A DNA stretch of 64,000 bases from Ancylomarina sp. DW003 (lineage in GTDB: Bacteria; Bacteroidota; Bacteroidia; Bacteroidales; Marinifilaceae), in contig NZ_JAKJSD010000008.1 in NCBI RefSeq assembly GCF_029029505.1, forward strand, positions 1 to 64,000, read 5' to 3'. Below are positions 1 to 9,832 of the stretch, piece by piece. Every line of letters begins with the position of its first letter. The stretch's first letter is position 1. The notes below the pieces were generated by a model. That model did no database searches. It saw only the letters and a list, made by a program, of their open reading frames with translations, and was not told the origin of the DNA. The translations under genes were made by a program, and so were the position numbers.

Positions 1-9
1 AGATATACA

Positions 10-42
10 AAATAAGGGCAACACTAAATGTTGCCCTTATTT
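10..42 (-). terminator. Rho-independent terminator of the liu-like operon
   Basis: Perfect 14-bp inverted repeat (10-23 against 29-42) with a 5-nt loop and T-rich flanks on both sides. It lies just beyond the stop codon of the butyrate-kinase-like gene at 56, so it ends the minus-strand operon. The structure could also stop transcription entering from the other side. Confidence 0.85.
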
Positions 43-55
43 TTTACAATGTGTG

Positions 56-1129
56 TTAATAGTCCTTTATCTCAGTTTCTCCGCGTAAAATCATTTGTCC
101 ATAATAGGATAATGCTCCTAGAACTTCAGCGCCTGGCATAACATAAACCGGGGCAATTATCTCTACTCTGTTTCGAATTTCTCTAACGAAAGTATCATCC
201 TTAGCTAAGCCTCCGGTAATGACAATACCATCTACCGGCTCGCCATCGAAACAAACATATAAGGAAGAAATAAATTTTGAAACCTGATAGGCCATAGCTG
301 ATAAAACTTCTGCAGCCTTTTTATCTCCCGCATCTCTCATTTGACAAACATCAAAAGCAGAGTGTGTATTAAAATAAGCAAACAAACCACCTTGCCCTGA
401 TTGCTTCTTCAACATTTCATCCTTCGTGTATTCACCAGAATAACACATTTTAATAACGTCGCCCATTGGCAAAGATCCACTACGAATCGGAGAAAATGGT
501 CCATCACCATCATAAGCTTGGTTCGCATCAATCACACGGCCTTTTTTATGAGCACCAATACTAATACCACCACCCAAATGGGCAACGATTAAATTCATAT
601 TCTCATACTCTGAGTATTTTATTTTAGCATACTTTCTTGCCGATATCTTTTGATTTAAGGCATGAAAAATTGAACGACGCTTGAACTCTGGTCTGCCGGT
701 AAAGCGAGCAATATCCTGAAATTCATCTACAACAACAGGATCGGCAATATAAGCTTGAGCTCCATCAATAGCTTTAGCAATTCCATTTGCTAATAAACCA
801 CCCAGATTAACAACATCTTCTCCAAATTCTGAACAGCGAAGATCCTGAATCATTTTCTCATTGACCTTATAAACACCAGACTTTACAGGTTTAATTAATC
901 CCCCACGCCCAATAACAACTTTTATATGCTTTATTTCAATATCATTTTCTTCCAATTCTTTTAGAATCACAGATGTTCTATTCGCAGCTTGATCATTAAA
1001 TAAAGGGTAATCGCCTTCTTTCAAATCATGATGATTAATTTTTTTGAAAAATAAAGTCGAATTTCCCTGATAAACAGCTACTCTTGTAAAATACATTCGT
1101 GGATTAAGTGCTAATACTAGATCTCTCAT
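56..1129 (-). CDS. butyrate/branched-chain-acid kinase-like protein with altered phosphate loop
   Basis: Acetokinase-family protein of 357 aa. The open frame runs 18 codons further upstream but begins there with TTG; the ATG at 1129 is preferred because it puts the N-terminal Asn-Pro at residue 9, as in butyrate kinases. The middle is clearly Buk-like (ADPVVVDE, IFHALNQK, AHLGGGISIGAHKKG, DGPFSPIRSG). The usual N-terminal loop NPGSTSTK reads NPRMYFTR, and the usual GTND-type segment reads NTHSAF. Classical Buk converts butyryl-phosphate and ADP to butyrate and ATP; the changes make that activity uncertain. It is the last gene of the acyl-CoA carboxylase operon, downstream of an acyl-CoA dehydrogenase, with no phosphotransbutyrylase in the window. 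A divergent kinase or regulatory paralogue is possible. Confidence 0.8.
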   Translation of the reverse strand: MRDLVLALNPRMYFTRVAVYQGNSTLFFKKINHHDLKEGDYPLFNDQAANRTSVILKELEENDIEIKHIKVVIGRGGLIKPVKSGVYKVNEKMIQDLRCSEFGEDVVNLGGLLANGIAKAIDGAQAYIADPVVVDEFQDIARFTGRPEFKRRSIFHALNQKISARKYAKIKYSEYENMNLIVAHLGGGISIGAHKKGRVIDANQAYDGDGPFSPIRSGSLPMGDVIKMCYSGEYTKDEMLKKQSGQGGLFAYFNTHSAFDVCQMRDAGDKKAAEVLSAMAYQVSKFISSLYVCFDGEPVDGIVITGGLAKDDTFVREIRNRVEIIAPVYVMPGAEVLGALSYYGQMILRGETEIKDY

Positions 1130-1186
1130 ATTATTCGTGTTTATTGTTCCTAATTTGGTTAATAGTTGTATTTCCTGCTTCAAATT

Positions 1187-2332
1187 TTAACATCCAATGT
1201 ATCGAGAAATGACTAAACGTTGTATTTCTGAAGTTCCTTCTCCAATCTGTAACAAACGTTGATCGCGATAGAAGCGTTCAATTGGGTATTCTTTCATAAG
1301 ACCATACCCTCCGTGAATTTGTACACCCTCGTCAGCAACTTGCTTTGCAATTTCAGAGCAGTATAGTTTCGACATGGCAGATTCCTTTTCAAAAGGCTGA
1401 CCATTATCTTTCAGCCAACAAGCTTTGTACAGTAAATTTCTGGCTAACTCTATCTTTGTTGCCATATCAGCCAACTTAAAGCTGTTTATTTGAAATTTCG
1501 AGATAGGTTTACCAAACTGCTTGCGCTCCTTAGCATATTCTAATGCCATTTCAAAAGCACCTTGTGCCAACCCTAAGCCCATTGCAGCAATTGATAGTCT
1601 TCCTGAATCCAAAGTCTTTAACATGATCTTAGATCCCATACCACGCTCCCCAAGTATATTTTTTTTAGGGACTCTGCAGTTATCAAAAAACATTTGAGAA
1701 GTATCTGAAGCTCTCCACATCAATTTACCATGCATCGCTTCACTTTTCCAGCCTTCAGTTCCCTTTTCAACTAATATACAAGTGAATTCCTTATCTCTTC
1801 CTTTTACTTCGGAAACAGCCTGAACTGTAACGCCTGACGTTTGAGCCGTAGATCCATTGGTGATAAATATTTTGGAGCCCTGAATTTCCCATTCCTCACC
1901 AATATCCTTTACAAAGGTTCTGGAACCCCTCGAGTCTGAACCAGCATCAGCTTCGGTTAACCCAAAAGCCCAAAGTTCTTTCCCCGAACAAAGGCCTGGT
2001 AGATATTTTAATTTCTGTTCTTCAGAGCCAAAATTATATATCGGACCAACTCCAAGCGAATTATGTGCAGCAAGTGTTGCTGCATGTGAACCATCAACTC
2101 GGGCAATTTCTTCAACAGCAATGATATAAGATAGATAATCACTATCGTGTCCGCCATACTTCTCTGGCAAATACATTCCAAAAAGTCCCATTTCTCCCAT
2201 TTTTTCGGTTAATTCCGGAGAAAATTCTTCTTTTTCATCAAGTTCTGCAGCACGAGGCTTTATCTCTCTTTCAGCAAAATCACGCACTGCCTTTCGTATG
2301 ATATGATGTTCTTCTTTCAAAAAAGGATCCAT
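1187..2332 (-). CDS. acyl-CoA dehydrogenase (liu-like operon)
   Basis: FAD-dependent acyl-CoA dehydrogenase of 381 aa, normal family length, ATG start. N-terminal helical, central beta and C-terminal helical domains are all present; signatures include LTEADAGSDSRG, KIFITNGS, KERKQFGKPIS and IHGGYGLMKEYPIER. The likely catalytic base is Glu365 in GEGTSEIQ, the position used by short-chain and butyryl-CoA dehydrogenases. Isovaleryl-CoA dehydrogenase instead uses a Glu in the earlier ERL segment, where this protein has GRL. In a liu operon an isovaleryl-CoA dehydrogenase is expected, so the substrate is open: isovaleryl-, 2-methylacyl- or straight short-chain acyl-CoA. Electrons would pass to the EtfAB encoded at 12-13.8 kb. 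Confidence 0.9.
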   Translation of the reverse strand: MDPFLKEEHHIIRKAVRDFAEREIKPRAAELDEKEEFSPELTEKMGEMGLFGMYLPEKYGGHDSDYLSYIIAVEEIARVDGSHAATLAAHNSLGVGPIYNFGSEEQKLKYLPGLCSGKELWAFGLTEADAGSDSRGSRTFVKDIGEEWEIQGSKIFITNGSTAQTSGVTVQAVSEVKGRDKEFTCILVEKGTEGWKSEAMHGKLMWRASDTSQMFFDNCRVPKKNILGERGMGSKIMLKTLDSGRLSIAAMGLGLAQGAFEMALEYAKERKQFGKPISKFQINSFKLADMATKIELARNLLYKACWLKDNGQPFEKESAMSKLYCSEIAKQVADEGVQIHGGYGLMKEYPIERFYRDQRLLQIGEGTSEIQRLVISRYIGC

Positions 2333-2431
2333 ATGCTATATTCTTTACAGATTGATTATAAGTTAACCATAATTTTCAATACTTAACTTCAATCAAATCG
2401 ATTTTTCATTCAACTTTTTCAATATTTCCCT

Positions 2432-4225
2432 CTAAACATCTTGAAGATAAGACTTTGGAATTGGGAAGGTTTGATTCAGTAATGCCGATGCCATTGTTTT
2501 ACCCTGAGCATCTATCATCAACGACTTTGTTCCTCCACCATCCAGAGATTCTTCTAATAAAAAGTTCAGAGCCAGCAGGTTGTCCAACTCATATCGCTTT
2601 ACTTTTCCCTTACAAATACCTGCAAACATGCTTTTAACGACATCAGAAGTCAATTTCACTTTTAAATAAGAATAAATCTTTTCAGAACGTGCCAAAACGC
2701 CAATATTAAATGTATCGCCTTTATCCCCTGAGCGTGCCATACAAACATCTCTCAAGGGCACTACGATCATTTCCATTTGAGAAAATTCATCTTCTTTCTC
2801 TGAAGAAATTTCTCCATTTACAGGTGTAAAATCAGATTCATTCCCTAAAATGGAGTCAATATCATAGGTTTCTTTAATCTCTCCAGCAGAATCTAAAACA
2901 TGAACCGTTGTTTGTATCAGGCTTTTGGGTATTAAAGTCGGCCAATAAGTAATAACCTGTTGACTACGAGCTCTACCACCTGTTACAGCAACACCCGGAG
3001 GGCCACTCAAAATTAAGGGAGCAATACTTGTTGAGAAAGCCTTAATCTTTTCTAAATCATCATCGTAAACTGAGAAACGCAAAAGAATTTCATTAGGATC
3101 AATATCTTCTACCAAATCCTGATGACAAGCATTATAACCAATATATTCCGTATTGGTTTTCTTATAATCTGTATTTAATCTCTCCCAAAATATCTTTTCA
3201 AATTCACGAGCTTTATTCAAAACTCTTCCTCCCGAAATCACAATAGAACTAACAGCCTTATAGCCATCTTCGTATGCCATTGAAACTTTCAAAAAGTGTG
3301 TGGAAGGATGACCTTTCGCATTTTTAACTAAAACTCGGTTAGGAGCCACTTCTGTTAATTCCAATTGGCTAAAATCAGCAACCACATCTGGACTAATATA
3401 ATGTTTAGGATCTCCCATTTCATAAACTAGCTGTTCACGTATGGTATCACAACTAATTAAACCACCCGTGTTTGCGTGCTTGTAAACTTCAAAGCTTCCA
3501 TCCTTATTCATCTCAACAATTGGATAACCCATATTGTTCCATGACTTAACCTTCTGCCAATCTGTAAAATTACCACCACTGGCCTGCGCACCACATTCTA
3601 TTATATGACCAGCTACCAAACCTGCAGCCAATTTATTCCAATCTCCGAGATCCCATCCAAGCTCATAAATAAAAGGTGCCATAGTAATTGACGTATCTGT
3701 AACACGTCCAGCTAATATTAGATCTGCTCCACTTTCTAAAGCTTTTAATAAAGGCGGTACACCTAAATAAACATTTGCAGATTGAATATTCTCTTTGATA
3801 CGAGCAAAGTCATCACCCGTTTCCATATCGGTAAACATGGTTTTATCAGGATAAAACTCATCAATCCTTTCAATTATATTATCGCCAACAACAACTGTAA
3901 TCTTTAAATCTATACCTTTTTTATTAAGTTCTGATAGAATTTTGCGAGCACAAGCTAAAGGATTAATACCGCCTGCATTGGTTAGCATTCTCACCTTCTT
4001 TTCTTTCATCAGGGCTGCAACATCAACAATCTGATCAACAAAATCGCCCACATACCCCATGGCTTCATTTTTTAACTGCTGTTTTCGAAGGATACTCATG
4101 GTAACCTCAGCCAAAAAATCTGAAGAAATATAGTCCACTTCTCCACCTTCCAACTGACGTCTCAAAACGCCAAGATCATCTCCCCAAAAGCCACCGGCAT
4201 TTGCTATTCGAATTTTGTCTTTCAT
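2432..4225 (-). CDS. AtuA-family (acyclic terpene utilisation, DUF1446) protein
   Basis: Protein of 597 aa when started at the ATG at 4225, followed by KIRIANAGGFWGDD, a typical AtuA-family beginning. An in-frame extension to 4267 reads as a non-conserved tail. The N-terminal DUF1446 region spans about residues 1-450 (TNAGGINP, LAGRVTDTS, GHIIECGAQASGGNF) and is followed by a smaller C-terminal domain holding ARSGDKGD. The biochemical reaction of the family is not established. AtuA genes occur in citronellol/geraniol (atu) and leucine/isovalerate (liu) clusters, and here the gene sits between the carboxylase biotin subunit and an acyl-CoA dehydrogenase, which supports a role in branched acyl-CoA turnover. 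Confidence 0.85.
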   Translation of the reverse strand: MKDKIRIANAGGFWGDDLGVLRRQLEGGEVDYISSDFLAEVTMSILRKQQLKNEAMGYVGDFVDQIVDVAALMKEKKVRMLTNAGGINPLACARKILSELNKKGIDLKITVVVGDNIIERIDEFYPDKTMFTDMETGDDFARIKENIQSANVYLGVPPLLKALESGADLILAGRVTDTSITMAPFIYELGWDLGDWNKLAAGLVAGHIIECGAQASGGNFTDWQKVKSWNNMGYPIVEMNKDGSFEVYKHANTGGLISCDTIREQLVYEMGDPKHYISPDVVADFSQLELTEVAPNRVLVKNAKGHPSTHFLKVSMAYEDGYKAVSSIVISGGRVLNKAREFEKIFWERLNTDYKKTNTEYIGYNACHQDLVEDIDPNEILLRFSVYDDDLEKIKAFSTSIAPLILSGPPGVAVTGGRARSQQVITYWPTLIPKSLIQTTVHVLDSAGEIKETYDIDSILGNESDFTPVNGEISSEKEDEFSQMEMIVVPLRDVCMARSGDKGDTFNIGVLARSEKIYSYLKVKLTSDVVKSMFAGICKGKVKRYELDNLLALNFLLEESLDGGGTKSLMIDAQGKTMASALLNQTFPIPKSYLQDV

Positions 4226-4288
4226 CTGTTTATTGTTTAAATAACAACTGGAAGTACTGGATTCCAATTATATAAGTTCATTCTTATC

Positions 4289-6265
4289 CTACGCCTCAAC
4301 CAATTTTATAAGTTCCATTTGACTTTGTACTTGTTCACCTTCTTTTATTGTTATTTCTGCAACAACAGCATCAAAAGGTGCTAATATGCTATTTTCCATT
4401 TTCATTGATTCTAAAATCAACAAAACATCTGATTTTTGTATTTTATCTCCTTCCTTAACATTGAGCTTAACTACTTTGCCAGGTAATGGTGCGATAATTT
4501 TATCACTGGAGTTTCCACCACCTTCAAAACTCTCATTATAAAGTTCATTATCAGAATCTGACCACCTTCTCAAGCTCATTAGAATACCTTGACAAGAAAT
4601 ATGAGCTTCATTACTGAAGTTCTTTGAAATAAAGAAAGAGTAGATTTTCCCTTCATAGATCATCTCAACACAATTCTCATTCAAGTTCAATTTTTCAAAA
4701 CTGTAATCCTTATTATCAACTACATAAGTCAAATCACCATAATTTACAATTTCGATTGTCTTTTCACCCTGAATTAGCTTGAATGCTTTTCTGGCATTTC
4801 TCCAATAACCTATTTCCTCCCAAATATTGTTAGGTTTAGATATTTGAAGATCATAATGAGAAAAAGCGATATGAAATAAAGCATGATCAATAGATTTTTG
4901 ATCATTTCGCATACAATCCAATAGGAGTTTTTCGTTTTGCTTACAGAAATGTGTTGAGATCTGATTTTGCTTGAATGCACCTGTCCCTATCAGGTTTTTC
5001 AGGAAATGTATATTATTCTCTATGCCATGGATATGGTAATCACTCAAAGCTTGCTTTAAACCATCAATGGCTAATTCTCTCGTCTCATCCCAAACAATTA
5101 ATTTCGATATCATTGGGTCAAAATCGGGATGTATGGTGCAAGCCTTCGAAAGAGCGGAATCAACTCTCAGTTTCGTATTTGTAACAATCGGCTCTTTATA
5201 AAACTCAATATCACCTGGCGCAGGAATAAAGTCATGCTCAGGATCTTCAGCATAAATTCGAGCCTCAATGGCATGTCCATTTAAGCAAATATCATTCTGT
5301 GTAAAAGCGAGTTTTTTTCCCGATGATACAGCTAATTGTTGCTCAACCAGATCAATACCTGTAATCATCTCTGTTACGGGATGCTCAACTTGAATTCGAG
5401 TATTCATTTCTAAGAAATAGAACTCCTGATTCTCATCCATTAAGAATTCAATGGTTCCTGCATTTGAATAGCCCAAAGCCTGAGTTAAACGAACCGCAGC
5501 TTGTCCCATTCTTTCCCTTAATTCAGGGCCAACACTGACCGAAGGAGCTTCCTCAATTATCTTTTGGAACCGGCGCTGTATGGAACATTCACGCTCAAAT
5601 AAATGAACAGCATTTCCATGCTTGTCTGCTAACACCTGAACTTCTATATGTCGTGGATTTTCAATGTATCGTTCTAGAAGAACTTCACCATCTCCAAAAT
5701 ATTTTTCAGCTTCGCGTGAGGTAGCCGTAATAGCTTCTTCCAGATCAGCTATAAGTCTGACAATACGCATACCTTTACCACCACCACCAGCTGCGGCTTT
5801 TACCAATACAGGAAATTGTAGTTGATCAGCCTGTTTCAACAGAGCCTCTTTATCTCCAACAATTCCTTCCAGAACAGGTAAATTTTGTTTTACAGCAAAT
5901 TTGCGTGCATTCACCTTATTCCCCATTAATTCAATCGACTTGGCATCGGGACCAACAAAATCGATACCTGCCTGAGTACAAACGTCTGAAAACATTGGGT
6001 TCTCTGCAAGGAATCCATAACCGGGATGAATAGCATCGGCCTTATTCTCGACGGCAATCCTGATAATTTGTTCCTTATTCAAATAAGTTGAAATTAGATC
6101 ATCCCCTTTTAAAGGGTAAGCCTCATCAGCCAAGTTCACATGATCAGAGTCTTTATCCTTATCGGAATAAATAACCAAAGTAGAAATACCCAACAATCGA
6201 GCCGTCCGGATAATTCGAACAGCAATTTCTCCTCTATTTGCTATGAGTAGTCGTTTATAATACAT
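4289..6265 (-). CDS. acyl-CoA carboxylase biotin-containing alpha subunit (methylcrotonyl-CoA type)
   Basis: 658 aa with the usual layout: biotin carboxylase domain (residues 1 to about 450; AAAGGGGKGMR, ERECSIQRRFQKI, MNTRIQVEHPVTE), a linker domain, and a C-terminal biotinyl domain with ESMKMENS, biotinylated Lys near residue 622. It carboxylates biotin with ATP and bicarbonate and hands CO2 to the carboxyltransferase encoded two genes upstream. Length and the hydratase and AtuA neighbours favour 3-methylcrotonyl-CoA carboxylase (LiuD) over propionyl- or acetyl-CoA carboxylase; geranyl-CoA carboxylase is the main alternative. Only 9 bp separate it from the hydratase gene. ATG start confirmed. 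Confidence 0.9.
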   Translation of the reverse strand: MYYKRLLIANRGEIAVRIIRTARLLGISTLVIYSDKDKDSDHVNLADEAYPLKGDDLISTYLNKEQIIRIAVENKADAIHPGYGFLAENPMFSDVCTQAGIDFVGPDAKSIELMGNKVNARKFAVKQNLPVLEGIVGDKEALLKQADQLQFPVLVKAAAGGGGKGMRIVRLIADLEEAITATSREAEKYFGDGEVLLERYIENPRHIEVQVLADKHGNAVHLFERECSIQRRFQKIIEEAPSVSVGPELRERMGQAAVRLTQALGYSNAGTIEFLMDENQEFYFLEMNTRIQVEHPVTEMITGIDLVEQQLAVSSGKKLAFTQNDICLNGHAIEARIYAEDPEHDFIPAPGDIEFYKEPIVTNTKLRVDSALSKACTIHPDFDPMISKLIVWDETRELAIDGLKQALSDYHIHGIENNIHFLKNLIGTGAFKQNQISTHFCKQNEKLLLDCMRNDQKSIDHALFHIAFSHYDLQISKPNNIWEEIGYWRNARKAFKLIQGEKTIEIVNYGDLTYVVDNKDYSFEKLNLNENCVEMIYEGKIYSFFISKNFSNEAHISCQGILMSLRRWSDSDNELYNESFEGGGNSSDKIIAPLPGKVVKLNVKEGDKIQKSDVLLILESMKMENSILAPFDAVVAEITIKEGEQVQSQMELIKLVEA

Positions 6266-6274
6266 TTCAATCTA

Positions 6275-7063
6275 TTATTTTACCCAGTTCGGTTTTCTTT
6301 TCTCTAAAAATGAATTCATCCCCTCTTGTCCTTCATCTGATTTTCTCAAATCAGCAATCATTTTGGCAGTATAGGTCATAGCTTCCCCGTGGCTCAGTCT
6401 ATTACTCATATCATAAAGCAATTGTTTACACTGAGAAACAGCAATAGGACCACTGGTTCCAAGGTTATAAATCAGTTCTTCAAGCTTTGCTTTTCTCTTC
6501 TTCTCACCTAAGGCCCAATTTACAAGCCCATATTTTTCAGCTTCTTTTCCTGAAAATCGAATACCTGTCAACATCAGTTCTTTGGATTTGTACTCTCCCA
6601 CTCGTTTCATCACATATGGCGAAATACAAGCAGGTACAATACCAATTTTTACTTCGCTTAAAGAAAAGACCGCTTTTTTATCGGCAAGTACAAAATCACA
6701 AGCTGCCAGTAAACCATTAGCACCTCCAATAGCAGCTCCATGCACTAATGCTATTGTAGGAAACTTACAAGAATAAATTGTATTGAAACATTGAGAAAGT
6801 TTAAAGCTTTCCTGGAAATTTTCTTCGTGAGAATAGTTCACTACAGATTTCATCCATTTTAAATCTGCTCCTGCACAGAAAGAAGGCCCTCTTCCTTCAA
6901 TAATTAATAAACGAATATCATGATAATCCATCTTCTCCACTTCAGCAAAACAGTGAATTAACTCAGATATCATTTCTTCATTAAAGGCATTGTGTATTTC
7001 AGGTCGGTTCAAATAAATATAACCGATCTGATTTTCTATTTTAAATTCTATTGTTTTATACAT
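6275..7063 (-). CDS. enoyl-CoA hydratase/isomerase, methylglutaconyl-CoA hydratase-like
   Basis: Crotonase-fold protein of 262 aa, started at the ATG at 7063 (MYKTIEFKIEN); seven further upstream codons are unlike the family. The oxyanion-hole segments SFCAGADLKWM and HGAAIGGANGL are present. Of the two crotonase glutamates, the second is kept (Glu137 in LSEVKIG) and the first is Asn116, a pattern I recall from LiuC-type methylglutaconyl-CoA hydratases rather than straight-chain crotonases. Wedged between the two carboxylase subunit genes, it most likely hydrates 3-methylglutaconyl-CoA to HMG-CoA. No HMG-CoA lyase gene follows within the window. Confidence 0.85.
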   Translation of the reverse strand: MYKTIEFKIENQIGYIYLNRPEIHNAFNEEMISELIHCFAEVEKMDYHDIRLLIIEGRGPSFCAGADLKWMKSVVNYSHEENFQESFKLSQCFNTIYSCKFPTIALVHGAAIGGANGLLAACDFVLADKKAVFSLSEVKIGIVPACISPYVMKRVGEYKSKELMLTGIRFSGKEAEKYGLVNWALGEKKRKAKLEELIYNLGTSGPIAVSQCKQLLYDMSNRLSHGEAMTYTAKMIADLRKSDEGQEGMNSFLEKRKPNWVK

Positions 7064-7093
7064 GATTTTTGTTTTACTTTTCAAACACCTTAT

Positions 7094-8701
7094 TTACATC
7101 CTGAATACACCAAATTTTGGTTCACCATATTCTTTATTCAGAGAAGCTGCTATTCCCAGAGCCAGTATTTGTCTTGTTTCGGTTGGATCAATAATGCCAT
7201 CATCCCACATTCGTGATGTGCTGTAATAAGGCGATCCTTCGTCTTCAAACTTTTGCAGGATATTATCTCGCAGTTTATTCTTTTCGGCCTCATCAAATTC
7301 TTGCCCACGAGATTTTAATTGTTGTTCTTTTACTTGAACCAAAACTCCGGCAGCCTGTTCACCTCCCATCACAGAGATTCTTGCATTTGGCCACATCAGT
7401 AACAATCGAGGTTCATAGGCCCGACCAGCCATAGCATAATTTCCAGCACCAAAAGAGCCTCCAACTATTACGGTGAATTTAGGGACTTGCGCATTGGCTA
7501 CAGCATGAACCATTTTTGCACCGTCACGAGCAATTCCCTGATGTTCGTATTCTTTTCCAACCATAAAACCTGTGATATTTTGAAGAAAAACCAGAGGAAT
7601 TTTTCGTTGGCAGCACAGCTCAATAAAATGAGCAGCTTTTAAAGAGGTTTCAGAGAAAATAATCCCATTATTGGCAATAATACCAACCGGATACCCCATT
7701 ATTTTTGCAAATCCTGTAACAATGGTTGGCGCATATCGTTCTTTGAACTCATTAAAAGAACTGCCATCCACAATACGCATAATCAGCTCACGCGCATCTA
7801 CGGGCTTCTTTAAATCTAAAGGGGCTAAACCATATAATTCTGTTGGGTCATAAGCAGGTGCCTGAGGTTCTACTTTCTCAATAGCTTGCTTTTGAGGTTT
7901 AGGAATCGTTTCGAAAATATTTCTACAAATTTGAATCGCGTGCCTATCATTTTCAGCCAGATAATCAGCAACACCTGATTTAGACGTATGCACATCAGCA
8001 CCACCCAACTCTTCAGCACTTACCTCTTCACCAGTTGCAGCTTTCACCAATGGTGGTCCACCAATGAAAATGGTACCTTGTCCTTTTACAATTATCGTTT
8101 CATCACTCATGGCAGGTACATAAGCACCTCCAGCAGTACACGATCCCATTACCATTGCAATTTGCGGTATACCTTTAGCAGACATTTGTGCCTGATTGAA
8201 AAAGAAGCGGCCAAAGTCTAATTTATCCGGGAAAACATTGGCTTGTTCCGGAAGAAAAGCTCCACCAGAATCCACCATATAAATACAAGCCAAGTGATTT
8301 TCCATAGCAATCTCCTGAGCTCGTATGTGCTTTTTTATTGTTGATTTATTGTAAGTTCCTCCCTTTACGGTTGCATCATTAGCGATAATAATACATTCTT
8401 GTCCCTGAACCACTCCAACTCCTGTTACAATACCAGCCGAAGGAAACTGATTCTCGTATTGATTATAAGCGGCTAGTGGTGATAATTCAAGAAATGGTGT
8501 ATTTTTATCTAAAAGAAGTTCTATTCGATCGCGAACCAATAGCTTACCCCGAGAAAGGTGTTTCTTTCTGGCTTTTGGATCACCATCATCAATAACTGTT
8601 TTTAGTTTTTGACGATAATCTTCCATCAAAGCAACATAAGCTGTTTTGTTAGAGATAAACTCTTCAGATTGTGTATCTATTTTTGATTTTAAGCGGTACA
8701 A
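7094..8701 (-). CDS. acyl-CoA carboxylase carboxyltransferase subunit (methylcrotonyl-CoA type)
   Basis: 535 aa, the usual length for MCC-beta/LiuB. Signatures are [50 protein letters not shown] and GGEQAAGVL, with tandem crotonase-like N and C halves. It transfers CO2 from biotin to the acyl-CoA. The frame has an in-frame stop just upstream of 8701 and the first codon is TTG; the homologous N-terminus (IDTQSEEF) begins within eight residues, so the TTG start looks real, since the next Met (residue 26) would cut conserved sequence. It is the first gene of the operon, and the 243 bp upstream should hold the promoter, though no strong match was found. Confidence 0.9.
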   Translation of the reverse strand: MYRLKSKIDTQSEEFISNKTAYVALMEDYRQKLKTVIDDGDPKARKKHLSRGKLLVRDRIELLLDKNTPFLELSPLAAYNQYENQFPSAGIVTGVGVVQGQECIIIANDATVKGGTYNKSTIKKHIRAQEIAMENHLACIYMVDSGGAFLPEQANVFPDKLDFGRFFFNQAQMSAKGIPQIAMVMGSCTAGGAYVPAMSDETIIVKGQGTIFIGGPPLVKAATGEEVSAEELGGADVHTSKSGVADYLAENDRHAIQICRNIFETIPKPQKQAIEKVEPQAPAYDPTELYGLAPLDLKKPVDARELIMRIVDGSSFNEFKERYAPTIVTGFAKIMGYPVGIIANNGIIFSETSLKAAHFIELCCQRKIPLVFLQNITGFMVGKEYEHQGIARDGAKMVHAVANAQVPKFTVIVGGSFGAGNYAMAGRAYEPRLLLMWPNARISVMGGEQAAGVLVQVKEQQLKSRGQEFDEAEKNKLRDNILQKFEDEGSPYYSTSRMWDDGIIDPTETRQILALGIAASLNKEYGEPKFGVFRM

Positions 8702-8944
8702 TGTTTTTCATTTTTCGTGAGACAACTGAACATTACATGTTCATTATATTCATCAAGTCATCATATTCAAATTATACTTGAATATAAGTCAAATTTAAAC
8801 AAAATACTAGCAGATCTGTTTTTCTTATTTGAAATGATTCCAAACTAAAAACAGAATTGCTAAAGCTTTTAAAAGTTCATTTCAGATTTCCACAGACCTA
8901 CTCCTTCTCATTTTTTCTTTCCAACCCATTATCAATACAAATCC

Positions 8945-9772
8945 TTATTTCATCATATGAACATCTCTTTGAGGGAAAGGAATTGTAACACCATTCTTTC
9001 TAAAAGCCTCATCTATGGCAAATCTCAAATCGCTCTTTATATTTTCAACTAAAAATGTTTCCTTCACCCAGAAATACAACTGAAAATCAAGTGAAGATTC
9101 TCCGAAATTATTAAATCGGACAAAGGGCTCAGGTTTATTAGCGATTTTATTATTCCCTATAGCGCAAGATTTTAACAAATCACCAACCAACTTTACATCA
9201 GAACCGTATGCTACACCAACTTCAACAAAAAAGCGTGTTTTAAAATCGATATGACTCCAATTGATAATTCTATCATTCACAAATTTTGAATTTGGAACAA
9301 TCATCACGATGTCGTCTCTGGTTCTTATTTTCGATGTTCTCAGCCCTATCTCTATAACTTTACCAACTGTATCGTCATCAAGTTGGATAACATCATTTAT
9401 TTGTAAATTCCGCTCTACAATTAAAACTAAACCCGAAGCTATATCGTTAAATAGTTGCTGAATACCCAAACCAACTCCGACCAAAAGAGCCGCGATACTT
9501 GCAAGAAGAACCGATATCCTAACACCTACTGTATCGAGTAATGCAATAACAACGATTACCCAGGTCAGGTATTTGACAAATAGAAAAACAGACCAGTAAA
9601 CACCTTGATCGCTTTCCCTGCCTTTAATAAAACGCTTAAAAATTCGCTTTACTATCTTCAAAGCAATTATGGTTGCAATTACAACCGCAATCACAATTAA
9701 TACGCCATATACATTCAGATTAAAATTCTCCGTTTTAATCAAATTATAATTCAAAAAATCACTTATTCCCAT
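8945..9772 (-). CDS. MscS-family mechanosensitive channel
   Basis: Small-conductance mechanosensitive channel family, 275 aa from the ATG at 9772; a 12-codon extension to 9808 would need TTG. Hydrophobic segments fall near residues 20-40, 65-90 and 95-120. The last is Gly/Ala-rich and leads into GLGIQQLFNDIASGLVL, the pore-lining and beta-domain entry signature. The C-terminal half is the usual cytoplasmic MscS vestibule (IRTRDDIVMIVPNS). Inner-membrane osmotic release valve. It follows the Fe-S gene by about 60 bp and is probably read through from the ETF operon, with no evident functional link. Confidence 0.9.
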   Translation of the reverse strand: MGISDFLNYNLIKTENFNLNVYGVLIVIAVVIATIIALKIVKRIFKRFIKGRESDQGVYWSVFLFVKYLTWVIVVIALLDTVGVRISVLLASIAALLVGVGLGIQQLFNDIASGLVLIVERNLQINDVIQLDDDTVGKVIEIGLRTSKIRTRDDIVMIVPNSKFVNDRIINWSHIDFKTRFFVEVGVAYGSDVKLVGDLLKSCAIGNNKIANKPEPFVRFNNFGESSLDFQLYFWVKETFLVENIKSDLRFAIDEAFRKNGVTIPFPQRDVHMMK

Positions 9773-9832
9773 TTGTTTTTTTGTTTCAAAAAAATCGATA
9801 CTTTGCAATAAATAGCGAAGCCATATTAAATA

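Noticed and set aside
2455-2637. Plus-strand 60-aa frame inside the AtuA-family gene end
   Set aside because: Shadow frame without family features.
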